A stretch of DNA of 64,000 bases. Source: Thermofilum sp. Lineage in GTDB: Archaea; Thermoproteota; Thermoprotei; Thermofilales; Thermofilaceae. Position 1 is the stretch's first letter. Each line of letters opens with the position of its first letter. Location of the stretch: assembly GCA_038741495.1 (NCBI GenBank), contig JAVYKX010000004.1:1-64000 (forward strand), read 5' to 3'. The notes beneath the pieces are model-generated. The model did no database searches. It worked only from the letters and a program-made list of their open reading frames with translations, and was not told where the DNA came from. Shown piece by piece: positions 17,765-25,620 of this stretch. The position numbers and the translations under genes are program-made.

Positions 17765-18089
17765 GGCGCTGGTTCGCTGGAAAGTGCACCTAGGCGCTGT
17801 GGTTGAGGCCGTAGCCCGGGCTGCGCCTGGCGCTAGGGCTTACCTGACGGGTGGAGCTGCGGAGGGGAGGCTCACGGCTCTGAGCGATGTCGACGTAGTT
17901 GTAGTGCTGCCGCGCGAACCGACGTTCGAGGAGGCTGTGGAGCTCAGGGCTAAGATCCACGAGGAGATGGATAAGCTGGGAGTGCCTCTAAGCCTACCTG
18001 TAGAGCTGCACATTGTCGGGCCTGAAAGCGCTAAGCGGTACCGCGTGCTGATCCCGCTAGCCCGCCCCGGCGAGGGGCTTGAGTACTAG
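17757..18089 (+). CDS. divergent MNT-type nucleotidyltransferase
   Basis: A 110-residue nucleotidyltransferase fold. The signature reads LTGGAAEGRLTALSDVDVVV: the DxD acids are present, but the usual Gly-Ser of the GSxARG loop is Gly-Gly. A C-terminal LPVELHIVGPESAKRYR strand carries the third acidic position (Glu). ATG 17757 sits inside the end of the HEPN gene. The Ser loss might alter nucleotide transfer. The pair is probably a toxin-antitoxin or, if inactive, a binding-only antitoxin. Confidence 0.8.
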   Translation: MLRALVRWKVHLGAVVEAVARAAPGARAYLTGGAAEGRLTALSDVDVVVVLPREPTFEEAVELRAKIHEEMDKLGVPLSLPVELHIVGPESAKRYRVLIPLARPGEGLEY

Positions 18090-18510
18090 CTGGCTCAAGC
18101 CTCCGGGGAAAGCGCTCCAGACTCGGGAGGGTTTCCGGCGGACGGCCGGCGGACGGTAGTTGTGAAAACCGTTTCCGGTTGCGGTCGTGCTGTGCGCGTC
18201 AGCCGCAGGAGGTCAAGCGCGCGGTCATCCCGCTTCTCTTGAACACTTCGCCGGGAAGTGTGGAAGCCCTTCCCACGCGATAGTTCCTTCATCAGGCGGG
18301 ATCGCTTGATCGGTGAGGCTCTCAGCCGGCGTAGTATCTTTTACCGCGATGAGGGTGGCTTTGCCCTTGCTCCTAGCTTCGCATACCGTCGGGACGAGCA
18401 GGGCTGTGGGCGCGGGGTCGGGGTTCGAGCTCTAAGCCTGTGGAGCTGTCTTCCCGAGGGAGCTCTAGCCCTGCTCTCAAGGTTCCGCGAGGTAACGCTT
18501 TTTAGGTCTT
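18090..18510. other. intergenic region, no gene seen
   Basis: About 420 bases with only GC-driven open frames. A short direct repeat (cggacggccgg / cggacgg) occurs near 18137-18156. A T-rich TATA-like box (TTTTTA, 18499-18504) marks the end of the region as the promoter of vapBC. Confidence 0.45.
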
Positions 18511-18526
18511 AAGTACTAAAGTACTT
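18511..18526. promoter_or_regulatory. perfect palindrome, probable VapBC operator
   Basis: AAGTACT-AA-AGTACTT is a perfect inverted repeat with 7-base arms. It begins 7 bases after the TTTTTA box at 18499-18504 and ends at the VapB start codon, so it covers the expected transcription start. VapB antitoxins usually repress their own operon through such sites. Confidence 0.6.
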
Positions 18527-18528
18527 TG

Positions 18529-18813
18529 GTGCTGGTGGTGGGGGAGGCTACCGAGGTGATTAAGGTTGAGCTTCCCAAGTGGCTGGCCGAGAGGTTTAGG
18601 AGGTATGTTGCTGAGAAGTATGGTTTCAGGAGGGGCGCGCTCTCTAGGGCTGTGGCGGACCTTATAGAGAGGGAGCTGGGCCTAGAGCGTGCTTCGAGCT
18701 CTGCTACAGTGGACGGGATTGTGGGTTTAGGCTTGCTCTCGGACTACTCGTGGGGAGGTGAGGACGTTGCCGAAGCGCTCAGGAGAAGGTGGAGCCTACC
18801 TGGTGGACGCTAA
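18529..18813 (+). CDS. VapB-type antitoxin
   Basis: About 94 residues. The N-terminal part (VIKVELPKWLAERFRRYVAE) looks like a ribbon-helix-helix DNA-binding domain, followed by RRGALSRAVADLIERELGLE, and a C-terminal tail (SDYSWGGEDVAEALRRRW) that would wrap the toxin. GTG 18529 fits the TATA box as a leaderless start; TTG 18526 and GTG 18556 are alternatives. It overlaps the PIN-domain toxin by 56 bases and probably binds the palindrome at 18511-18526. Confidence 0.75.
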   Translation: MLVVGEATEVIKVELPKWLAERFRRYVAEKYGFRRGALSRAVADLIERELGLERASSSATVDGIVGLGLLSDYSWGGEDVAEALRRRWSLPGGR

Positions 18814-19198
18814 CGTGGTTTTGGAGGTTCTCTACAAGAGGGAGCGCTGGGAGGAGTCCTACGAGCTGTTGAACAGGGTTAAGGAGGGGTCTGTGAGAGT
18901 TTTCATGCTTCACTTCGACGTTCACGGGATATCAGCTATCCTCGGTAGGCCGGACCTGGTGTCCAGGTTTCTCTCGGAGATCCTGACGTGGCGCGGCTTG
19001 ACTGTGGTAGACCTGCCTGTGCGCGAGGAGGCGGCGGCTTGCGAGCTAGCGAGCAAAGCCGGCTTTGACTTCGACGATGGACTGCACTACTACTTCGCGA
19101 GGAGCAGGGGGTTGCCGATCGTGAGCTTCGATAGGGATTTCGACGGCCTCGATGTTAGGAGAGTGGAGCCGCGCGAAATCCTAGCGGAGAGCGCGTAG
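18758..19198 (+). CDS. vapC: PIN-domain ribonuclease, VapC-type toxin
   Basis: A 146-residue PIN domain. The first acidic residue lies in YLVDANVVLEVLYKRERW (about 13-30), a Glu follows in RERWEESYELL, and the C-terminal acidic pair is FDFDDGLHYYFARSRGLPIV and SFDRDF. PIN toxins cleave RNA with Mg2+ coordinated by these acids. GTG 18758 lies within vapB. The spacing and overlap are those of a classic VapBC operon. Confidence 0.85.
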   Translation: MRTLPKRSGEGGAYLVDANVVLEVLYKRERWEESYELLNRVKEGSVRVFMLHFDVHGISAILGRPDLVSRFLSEILTWRGLTVVDLPVREEAAACELASKAGFDFDDGLHYYFARSRGLPIVSFDRDFDGLDVRRVEPREILAESA

Positions 19199-19366
19199 GA
19201 GGAGCTCGAGGCCGGGAGCGAGCGCTTTCGAGCCAGGAGGGCTGCCGCGGCCGCGCCGGGTCTGCTACGCTGCTGTCTAGTGGTGAGCTGCTAACGTTTT
19301 CCTGGTTGCTTGGCGCGCGCTGCAAAAAGGACTTATACTCTACCTTCCTCGCAGAAGGGGTAGCGG

Positions 19367-19597
19367 ATGAGCGAGCAGGAGGAGGCTAAACCGCTCAGGA
19401 TTATTTCTCCTCCTCACAAGAGTAAGTGGCACCCTTACGAACACAAGGACATTATGTACGAGGGTTCGTCGTGGAGGATCGATGGGCTGCGCGAGTGGGA
19501 GGTGGAAGCGCTGAAGAGGTCTTGGAAGATCAAGGGTGAGAAGTTCAGGGACATAGAGGAGGAGTGGAGCAAGTCTGCCGAGAAATACACGGATTAG
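19367..19597 (+). CDS. small conserved-looking hypothetical protein
   Basis: A 76-residue charged, soluble protein (SEQEEAKPLRIISPPHKSKW, then WEVEALKRSWKIKGEKFRDI). It is rich in Trp, Lys and Glu and has no membrane segment. A TATA-like acttatact at 19331-19339 lies 28 bases upstream of ATG 19367, so it appears to be transcribed alone and nearly leaderless. I do not recognise the family. Coding-like composition and a proper promoter support a real gene. Confidence 0.6.
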   Translation: MSEQEEAKPLRIISPPHKSKWHPYEHKDIMYEGSSWRIDGLREWEVEALKRSWKIKGEKFRDIEEEWSKSAEKYTD

Positions 19598-19948
19598 GGC
19601 GGTTACCCGTCTTACTGGGCGTTAGGTGCCTGTTGATCTAGTGCGCGAAGACGTTTAAGTAGCCTTTCTGGTCTCCACCATCTTCTCGCAGCCACGCTCT
19701 CGGGGCTTCATCGCGCGCGGAGAACGACTCCCCTCCCCACACGTTCCCACGGTCTCCATTCCCCCCTGCAGTAGCAGCACTCTCTTTCTAAGTCCCTGCT
19801 GCTTCGTTTACACCACTGCGTAGCGGGAGACGCCATCTGGCAGCCGCGCACAGGCTCTCAACTCGTAGGTGCTTCACTTGCCAGCTTCCCAGCGCTGGCT
19901 AAGGTTTCTCGGAAGCTTCTTCCTTCTTATCGTCTACAGCTTTGACCC
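19598..19948. other. intergenic region, no gene seen
   Basis: About 350 bases between the small gene and the convergent vapC. The plus strand is C/T-rich. No repeat, RNA gene or coding frame is evident. Confidence 0.45.
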
Positions 19949-20398
19949 TCAGGTTCGCACGATGCTTAATCCCTCGAGGCTTGCTATCTGGGCCAGTTTT
20001 TTATCGTATGTGAGGAACGCGTCGAAGCCCTCAGCCGATGTAAGCTGCACGGCATCAGCTATGTAGATTCCGTGTTTAAACGTGTAATTCACAGCTTTGG
20101 TAATGATCTTAAAACTTAGCGGGACGAGTTTTAGCTGGTTAAGTTTTTCGAGAAGACGGGATTCGCCAATAAACTTCGTGAACACCGCTCTCGCATTTTC
20201 TATGATCCCCCTCTTCTCGTACTCGTCCAGGACTACCGCCACCTCGCCGATGTTCCAAACTGAGAAACCTATCCTGATTCTCCCGGCGTGAGCCTCGCTA
20301 TACAACTCGTCAACATGGGCACTGTGCTCCTCCCAAACATACCTCTTAACCAGAGCGCTGGTATCCAGGTAGACGCTCCGCACGCTCATCTCTAACAT
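19949..20398 (-). CDS. vapC: PIN-domain ribonuclease, VapC-type toxin
   Basis: A 149-residue PIN domain of a second VapBC pair. Motifs are VYLDTSALVKRYVWEEHS (Asp, about residue 12), the conserved Glu in SVWNIGEVAVVLDEYEKR, and IYIADAVQLTSAEGFDAFLT followed by TYDKKLAQIA (third and fourth acids). The start is ATG 20398 or the in-frame ATG 20389, both inside the antitoxin gene. It is distinct from the PIN protein at 18758, so the two pairs are not a recent duplication. Confidence 0.87.
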   Translation of the reverse strand: MLEMSVRSVYLDTSALVKRYVWEEHSAHVDELYSEAHAGRIRIGFSVWNIGEVAVVLDEYEKRGIIENARAVFTKFIGESRLLEKLNQLKLVPLSFKIITKAVNYTFKHGIYIADAVQLTSAEGFDAFLTYDKKLAQIASLEGLSIVRT

Positions 20399-20645
20399 CC
20401 CTCACAACCTCCTCTGCTTTAAACCCCTTAGGCCTGTCTGCCTCAACTTCGAACCTCGAGTAGAATCTCTTCTCCAAGCCTAGCTCGTCGCAGATCCTCT
20501 CGAGTAGCTCAGCCCCCTCATACACGGTTAGAGACTCTTCCACAACCTCGCTGAGACTCTTTCCCTCCAAAGCAAGCCTACTCTTTAACCTTCTAACGAG
20601 GTCCTCCCTCAGCGAAAGGGTGACTTTAACCTTCCCAGCCACCAT
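20346..20645 (-). CDS. VapB-type antitoxin
   Basis: About 99 residues from ATG 20645: VAGKVKVTLSLREDLVRRLK (ribbon-helix-helix strand and helix), LALEGKSLSEVVEESLTVYE, then a toxin-wrapping tail rich in charged residues. An upstream frame start at 20693 would place the start before the TATA box, so 20645 is preferred. It overlaps vapC by 53 bases. Confidence 0.78.
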   Translation of the reverse strand: MVAGKVKVTLSLREDLVRRLKSRLALEGKSLSEVVEESLTVYEGAELLERICDELGLEKRFYSRFEVEADRPKGFKAEEVVRDVRDERAERLPGYQRSG

Positions 20646-20654
20646 ACTGCCAGC

Positions 20655-20678
20655 AGTATATACGTATGTAAGTATATA
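20655..20678 (-). promoter_or_regulatory. promoter/operator of the second VapBC pair
   Basis: The octamer AGTATATA occurs twice (20655-20662 and 20671-20678, 16 bases apart). On the minus strand the distal copy lies about 26-33 bases before the VapB ATG and can serve as the TATA box. The proximal copy covers the start region and is a candidate repressor site. Confidence 0.5.
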
Positions 20679-20934
20679 ACTTCTCCGCCTCAAAAGCTAC
20701 TGCTAAAGCTGTGAAAGCTTCATTGCTCGAGAGGTTGGGTGGGAAGAGCGCGAGGGTGGCGTGCTTGCTGAAGCTTTGGTTGACAGGCTTGAGACGGGGA
20801 AGGGTTGCTATGCGGGTAGGGTGGTGGCGGGCGTGGAGGGTTTTCGCGGAGCTTGCTCGGAGGGTTGAGGTGCTTTCCTGCCTGCGGATACCGGTGATGC
20901 CCCTGCCGGTATGCTACCACTGTTATGATCTAGA

Positions 20935-21034
20935 ATAACTTTGTTATAATAGGTGGAGGGGTCTCCCCTTGGCAGTGCCCAGGGAAGCCACGAGATGATT
21001 ATAACGTTGTTAGCCTTTATCATAACATTGTTAT
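20935..21034. promoter_or_regulatory. three operator-like palindromes ATAAC-N3-GTTAT
   Basis: Three copies of an inverted repeat with a 3-base centre: ATAAC-ttt-GTTAT (20935-20947), ATAAC-gtt-GTTAg (21001-21013) and ATAAC-att-GTTAT (21022-21034). The last two are exactly 21 bases apart, two helical turns. The surrounding 20694-21123 region holds no convincing gene. A related palindrome occurs in the MFS promoter at 49483-49498. Confidence 0.5.
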
Positions 21035-21123
21035 CAAACATCTGAAGCGTCTCCCCTCACCGGCGGGTGTGCTTCTCGAGGGAGTGTTTCGAAGCTTCGT
21101 GCGCGCTCTGGGGTGGAGCCGCG

Positions 21124-22089
21124 CTACCTCTCTTCCACGACCATGGGCGTCAGGTCCCCGCTCCACTTCAGCACCCATACTTTCTCTCTTCTTGCGAGCT
21201 CCAGCGCATCGGGTGTTGCGTAGTCCGCGTAGATTACTTTCACGATCTTAGGCCTTAGGAGCTCTGGCCTTTTCTCTTCGATTAGCTTGACTTTCTCCTT
21301 CAGCTCTTCCACTAGACCTACACCCAGCCTGACCGTCGCCTCTCCTACTACGCATAGATCTCCTACCGCTCCGTAGAAGTTCACCTCCTTTGAGTCTATG
21401 AACAGCCTGCCGATCTCAATCTCCACCCCGAGCTTTTCCTTCAACCTGTGCCTGATCCAGCTCGCAGCCTCCTCCTCGACGCTTAGAGTGAGCCTATCTA
21501 GAGTGATCACCACTCTGTTGAGCGTTACCCGAATATCCCTAACCTCCTCCCACAGCTTGTTCTGTCCTTCTCTCAGCTGCTTGATTTCCTCCCATATTTT
21601 GACTTGCTCCTCCCTCAGCTGCTTGATCTCTTCCCATATCTTGGCCTGCTCTTCTCTTAGCTGCTTGATCTCTTCCCATATCTTGGCCTGTTCTTCCCTT
21701 ATCTTAACTTGCTCTTCTCTCAGCTGCTTGATTTCCTCCCATATTTTGACTTGCTCCTCCCTCAGCTTGCTTTGCTCTTCTCTTAGCTGCTTGATCTCTT
21801 CCCATATCTTGGCCTGCTCTTCTCTCAGCCTCCTGACCTCCTCCCACAGCTTGTTCTGTCCTTCTCTCAGCTGCTTGATTTCCTCCCATATTTTGACTTG
21901 CTCCTCCCTCAACCGCTTGATCTCTTTCCACGTTTTGCTCATTTCCTTCCTTATCTTGCTCTGCTCTGCTGCCAGGGCGTTCAGCTTCTCGAGCGTTTCC
22001 GATAATCCTAGGTAACCTATCACCGTGTGCCGGAACTCCGAGTCTTTCTCGAGCAGGTCCAGGAACCTCTTCTTCAGGCTAGCGCCCAT
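21124..22089 (-). CDS. repeat coiled-coil protein with nuclease-like C-terminal domain
   Basis: About 321 residues. An N-terminal helical part (KKRFLDLLEKDSEFRHTVIG) is followed by a long coiled coil (about 35-190) made of a 14-residue unit REEQAKIWEEIKQL repeated about nine times with small changes. A C-terminal domain (about 205-321) reads AASWIRHRLKEKLGVEIEIG, KEVNFYGAVGDLCVVGEATV, then a helix and PKIVKVIYADYATPDALELA. This C-terminal layout matches the PD-(D/E)XK-like domain seen in archaeal DUF3782-type proteins, but the usual ExK is GEATVR here. Its function is unknown and DNA or nucleic-acid binding is an inference. Confidence 0.7.
   Translation of the reverse strand: MGASLKKRFLDLLEKDSEFRHTVIGYLGLSETLEKLNALAAEQSKIRKEMSKTWKEIKRLREEQVKIWEEIKQLREGQNKLWEEVRRLREEQAKIWEEIKQLREEQSKLREEQVKIWEEIKQLREEQVKIREEQAKIWEEIKQLREEQAKIWEEIKQLREEQVKIWEEIKQLREGQNKLWEEVRDIRVTLNRVVITLDRLTLSVEEEAASWIRHRLKEKLGVEIEIGRLFIDSKEVNFYGAVGDLCVVGEATVRLGVGLVEELKEKVKLIEEKRPELLRPKIVKVIYADYATPDALELARREKVWVLKWSGDLTPMVVEER
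21543..21915. repeat. 42-base tandem repeats encoding 14-residue units
   Basis: Inside the coiled-coil gene, near-identical units such as cagctgcttgatttcctccc recur at about 42-base steps, with a few shorter inserted units. Some copies are identical over more than 40 bases, so copy number can change by recombination and assembly may be collapsed or expanded. Confidence 0.75.
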
Positions 22090-22092
22090 CAC

Positions 22093-22707
22093 GCCGTACC
22101 GGAGAGAGTGGTGTCAGGAGCTATATAAACCGTTACGGAGCCGCTGAGAGCGTATCCTGCGGCGCTGCTAGGTTAAGCGCGCTAAGGGTAGCGCTGGTGC
22201 TGCTCACAGCCGGGAAGGCTGTGGGAGCTGGCGAGTAGCGGGCCACTACGGTGAGAATTCTTAGAAGCCGTGCTTTCAGCGTGTAGGCTTGGCTGACCTG
22301 CAGGTGCGCGGCTGCGAAGCGCCGAGGAGCTCCGGGTTATCCTCACGGCTACACTGGAAGCTGTGAACGCATGTAGCTACGTCCTCGGGCTTCGCGGTGA
22401 GCTGCCCAGGAGAAAAGCGGCAGGGACCAGCGCGAACCTTGCAAGAGCTGCACGAGGCTGAGCTGAAGGAGCTTTCGGCAAGCTGAGAGCTGGCTGGGAG
22501 GGGCTCGAGAGGGCCTAAAGCCTATTGGAGGAGCTGGGCTTGGAGCAGTCGAGCTTCCGTTCCCAGGCGCGATCACTTCTCTAGTGCGGGTGAAGCTCTG
22601 CCGGCGCTTGAGCACAGGATCTACGTAGCAGCTGTTGTCGCAGCTAGCATGATGAGCAGCGTGTATTCGCGCGCAACGCTTATCCGGCGTTTGCCGGGGG
22701 CTCGCTC
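22093..22707. other. intergenic region, perhaps an old gene remnant
   Basis: About 615 bases without an intact gene. A helical-looking frame around 22325-22540 (ELRVILTATLEAVNACSYVL, then KLRAGWEGLERA after a stop) might be a decayed small helical gene, but it is interrupted by stops. The promoter for the corrinoid operon should lie near 22650-22700. Confidence 0.35.
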
Positions 22708-23355
22708 GTGCAGCTCGAAGAGCTGGTAGATGCTATCCTCAGACTCGATGAGAGCACGGCTCTGAAGCTGGCTCGCGAGTGGCTCGAGGTGGGGGGCGAC
22801 CCCCTCCTGCTCCTAGAGGCTGTTAGGAGGGCAGCGCAGGTGATCGGCGAACGGTACGAGCGGGGTGAGCTGTTCGTCGCGGACCTTGTCATGGCGGGGG
22901 AGATCCTCAAGGAGGTTAGCGAGCTTGTAAGGCCGCTGCTGCGCGGCGGAGGCGGTAAGCCTGTAGGCAGGCTGGTGATCGGCACCGTGCAGGGCGATAT
23001 CCACGATATTGGAAAGAATATTGTCGTCGCTTTAGCCGAGGCCGCGGGCTTCGAGGTGATCGACTTGGGGGTGGACGTACCCCCCGAGAAGTTCGTGGAA
23101 GCTGTAAGGCGGTACGAGCCTGACGTTGTCGGCCTCTCCGGCCTGCTCTCCGTCTCTATCGAGTCGATGAAGCTTACTGTCAAAGCTCTCGAGGAGGCGG
23201 GCCTGCGGGGCAGGGTGAAAGTCATCATAGGGGGTGGTAGGGTCGACGAGGAAGCGATGAAGTACACGGGAGCGGACGCCTGGGCCGACAGCGCGGCTGC
23301 AGGGGTTAAGATTATGCTGAGCTGGGTTGGGGGTGGGGAGCGTGGCAGCCCTTGA
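22708..23355 (+). CDS. corrinoid (B12)-binding methyl-carrier protein
   Basis: A 215-residue two-domain corrinoid protein like MtbC/MtaC/MetH modules. The N-terminal four-helix cap (about 1-85) is followed by a Rossmann B12 domain with the cobalt-ligating loop GDIHDIGKNIVVALAEAAGF (DxHxxG; His about residue 97), SGLLSVSI and the GGG turn VKVIIGGGRV. It carries a methyl group on cobalt between methyltransferases. GTG 22708 is the start. It overlaps the next gene by 14 bases. No substrate-specific methyltransferase (MttB/MtbB-like) or corrinoid-activating protein lies nearby. Confidence 0.9.
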   Translation: MQLEELVDAILRLDESTALKLAREWLEVGGDPLLLLEAVRRAAQVIGERYERGELFVADLVMAGEILKEVSELVRPLLRGGGGKPVGRLVIGTVQGDIHDIGKNIVVALAEAAGFEVIDLGVDVPPEKFVEAVRRYEPDVVGLSGLLSVSIESMKLTVKALEEAGLRGRVKVIIGGGRVDEEAMKYTGADAWADSAAAGVKIMLSWVGGGERGSP

Positions 23356-24616
23356 GCCGGCAGAGCTCCTCAGGGAGCGTAGAGAGAGGCTGGAGAAGGC
23401 GTACGCAAACCGCGCTCCCGACAGGGTCCCTTTAACCCTCCTCCCCGCTCCCGACCTGGTGGCCAGCTACGCGGGCTTGACTACCGAGGAGTTCTGCTTC
23501 AGCTGGGAGGCGCAGGTAAGGGTTGCCGAGAAGTGGGGTAGCGACTTTAACGTTGAAGGTGTGGACTCTCTGCCTTACTTCGTCCCCGGCCTGGAGATGT
23601 ACCTGCTTCTGCTGGCCTGGGTGGAGAAGCCGGAGGTCGCTGCCTGGGCCAGGTTCCTCATGGGCCCCTTCCACGACATCCTTCAGGACAAGTACACGAA
23701 GTGGCCTGGGAGGGAGCTGGCGCCCACTGCCCACCCTCAGTTCACCGGCGGGAAGTTCATGGAAGCCGATGAGTACAGGTTCCTTGCAGAGGACCCCCTG
23801 GGCTTCGTGAACGAGAGAGTGCTACCACGAGCCTTTGGGCTACTCTCTAGGGGTCGAGCTGAGCTCTACCCCGCGCTCGTGAAGCTAGGGGTTGAACTGC
23901 AGAACTTCTCAGCAACGATGGCGAAGGTGGGCTCCCTCTCGGCTCAGCTCGGCTACCCTTCCTTCCCCACAGGCTGGGGCTACGCCCCCCTGGACTTAAT
24001 CAGCGACTTCCTCAGGTACCCCACCCACACGATGCTTGATCTCCGGCGCCACCCTGACGACGTTAAAGCGGCTGTAGAGTCCCTCACGCCGGTTCTCAGG
24101 AGGTGCGTGAGGGCGTCAACTTCTCCGCCGGAAGTTGCCGAGAAAGCTTTCGGTACTAGAACCGTGCTGGTCTTCTTCCCGCTCCACCTCAACGAAATGC
24201 TGCCGCCAAAGCTCTTCGAAGAGTTCTACTGGCCCAGCCTGAGGGAGGTCGTCCAGGAGGCTTTAAGCCTCGGCGCTAAGCCCTGGATTTTCTTCGAAGG
24301 TAACTTCACGCCCTTCCTGCACTACCTCGAAGACCTGCCCAAGGGCCGCGTCATCGCCTGGTTCGAGAGGACGGACCTCCGGAGAGCGAGGGAAGCTTTG
24401 GGAGATCACGTTGTCTTAATGGGTGGTTTACCGCTCTCGCTGCTGATGCACGGCTCCAGGGAGAAGGTCTACGAGGAAGCCTGCAAGCTGCTTACAGAGG
24501 TTAAAGAGCCAGGCGGCTTCATCTTCGCGGGAGGCCAAGCCTCTCCAACCGCCGCGACACGCATCGAGAACCTGTGGGCTGTGATCGAGGCTACCTTAGC
24601 CTGCGGGAGGTATTGA
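23342..24616 (+). CDS. uroporphyrinogen decarboxylase-family methyltransferase
   Basis: A URO-D superfamily protein of about 424 residues (start GTG 23342 after GGTGGGGAG), coupled to the corrinoid gene. Family members paired with corrinoid proteins move the methyl group between cobalamin and CoM or another acceptor. Visible parts are RERRERLEKAYANRAPDRVP, GPFHDI, FPTGWGYAPLDLISDF, and NEMLPPKLFEEFYWPSLREV. In CoM methyltransferases Zn is bound by HxC in the ILHICG-like strand and by a late Cys; here those places read IFFEGNFTPFL and FAGGQASP, so the Zn ligands appear absent. The acceptor is therefore unknown. Confidence 0.82.
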   Translation: MAALEPAELLRERRERLEKAYANRAPDRVPLTLLPAPDLVASYAGLTTEEFCFSWEAQVRVAEKWGSDFNVEGVDSLPYFVPGLEMYLLLLAWVEKPEVAAWARFLMGPFHDILQDKYTKWPGRELAPTAHPQFTGGKFMEADEYRFLAEDPLGFVNERVLPRAFGLLSRGRAELYPALVKLGVELQNFSATMAKVGSLSAQLGYPSFPTGWGYAPLDLISDFLRYPTHTMLDLRRHPDDVKAAVESLTPVLRRCVRASTSPPEVAEKAFGTRTVLVFFPLHLNEMLPPKLFEEFYWPSLREVVQEALSLGAKPWIFFEGNFTPFLHYLEDLPKGRVIAWFERTDLRRAREALGDHVVLMGGLPLSLLMHGSREKVYEEACKLLTEVKEPGGFIFAGGQASPTAATRIENLWAVIEATLACGRY

Positions 24617-24747
24617 AGCTGATGCTCTACTCTGCTGCTTGAAGCGCCTCGAGGCCGCGGCGCTGCTCCAGAAGGTACACACAGTTAAAGTGCTCGGTAC
24701 ACGTGGGGGAGTAATTCGATAAAAACGAAAAGAGTTTTGACAGTTGC

Positions 24748-25452
24748 TTAGAGGGCTTTCGCCAGTTCTGCGAGCTCGGAAGCGATGCTCCTTCTGCGAT
24801 CTACTTCCCGCTCGAGGCCTCTGGCTTCAGCGTGTAAGCTGTCAGCTAGCCTGCCGAGAAGGTCTTTCATAGCGGAGCGGGTCAGCTCGTCAGCCTGCTT
24901 CAGCTCGTCTCTAAGCATGCTGTAGAAAATGTTCCGGTCTCTCAAGACTCCGATGTCGGGCATCGCTGCGCTGAGGGCATCCTCCCAGGAGGCGACTTCG
25001 CGGGGTGGGCTGAGCCTGAGTATCAAGCGGAAGAGGTTCAGGAGGTCTCTCTCTTCTGGGGGCAGCTTCTCCGGCTCTCCGACAACTCTCGCGTAAACGC
25101 GGCGCAGTATTCGTAACGGTTCTTTAAACGCGCTGGCGGCGGGGACGCTGCGGGAGAGCCTGTCGATGAAGAGGTCGTAGTACTTCTCAGCGAAAGGTGT
25201 GCGCGAGATGAAGTTGAATAGCGCTGCCCAGCCTCTCGGGGAGAGGGAGTAGGATCTTCCACGCTTCTCCATAACCCCCTTCTCGGCCAGGTCCGTGAGG
25301 AGCTGCGAGGAGTAGGCTTTCGACGTGTTCTGCGTGAGCTTGAGTTTCTGCACTAGAGCCTGCGCTAGCTCCGAGGCCGTGATGGTGTCTTTAGCCAGCA
25401 ATTGTTCCACTAAAACCAGGAACCTCTGGTTTTTCGACTCTATTCTCTTCAC
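24748..25452 (-). CDS. winged-helix DNA-binding regulator
   Basis: A 234-residue protein. The N-terminal wHTH reads FLVLVEQLLAKDTITASELA, then LLTDLAEKGVMEKRGRSYSL with the wing. The remaining 160 residues are helical (YYDLFIDRLSRSVPAASAFK; LLGRLADSLHAEARGLEREV) with no recognised ligand domain. It is a likely transcription regulator. It converges on the methyltransferase gene and is followed on the same strand by nothing close, so its target is not obvious. Confidence 0.65.
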   Translation of the reverse strand: MKRIESKNQRFLVLVEQLLAKDTITASELAQALVQKLKLTQNTSKAYSSQLLTDLAEKGVMEKRGRSYSLSPRGWAALFNFISRTPFAEKYYDLFIDRLSRSVPAASAFKEPLRILRRVYARVVGEPEKLPPEERDLLNLFRLILRLSPPREVASWEDALSAAMPDIGVLRDRNIFYSMLRDELKQADELTRSAMKDLLGRLADSLHAEARGLEREVDRRRSIASELAELAKAL

Positions 25453-25620
25453 AAGTTTTTTGCAGCATCAACGTATATTAAATTTTCGCAGCGTTGCAGG
25501 CGTTTTCCCAGCTGTTCAAACCTCCACATAGGGTTTTTCAACTTGAATCCTCCTTCCGTGCAACATTACCATCCTACATTGTTGAAACACCAACAGGCTT
25601 GCGCAGCGCACGGAGACCGT

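Noticed and set aside
18361-18480. ggggttcgagctc looked like a tRNA T-loop
   Set aside because: No matching acceptor stem, D-arm or anticodon arm could be built around it.
21543-21915. Regular repeats as a possible CRISPR array
   Set aside because: Units are contiguous at 42-base steps, lie in frame inside a coding sequence, and there are no unique spacers.
21398-22015. 205-codon plus-strand frame with repeated Ser/Leu/Cys units
   Set aside because: It is the complement of the coiled-coil repeats and simply mirrors their 42-base period.
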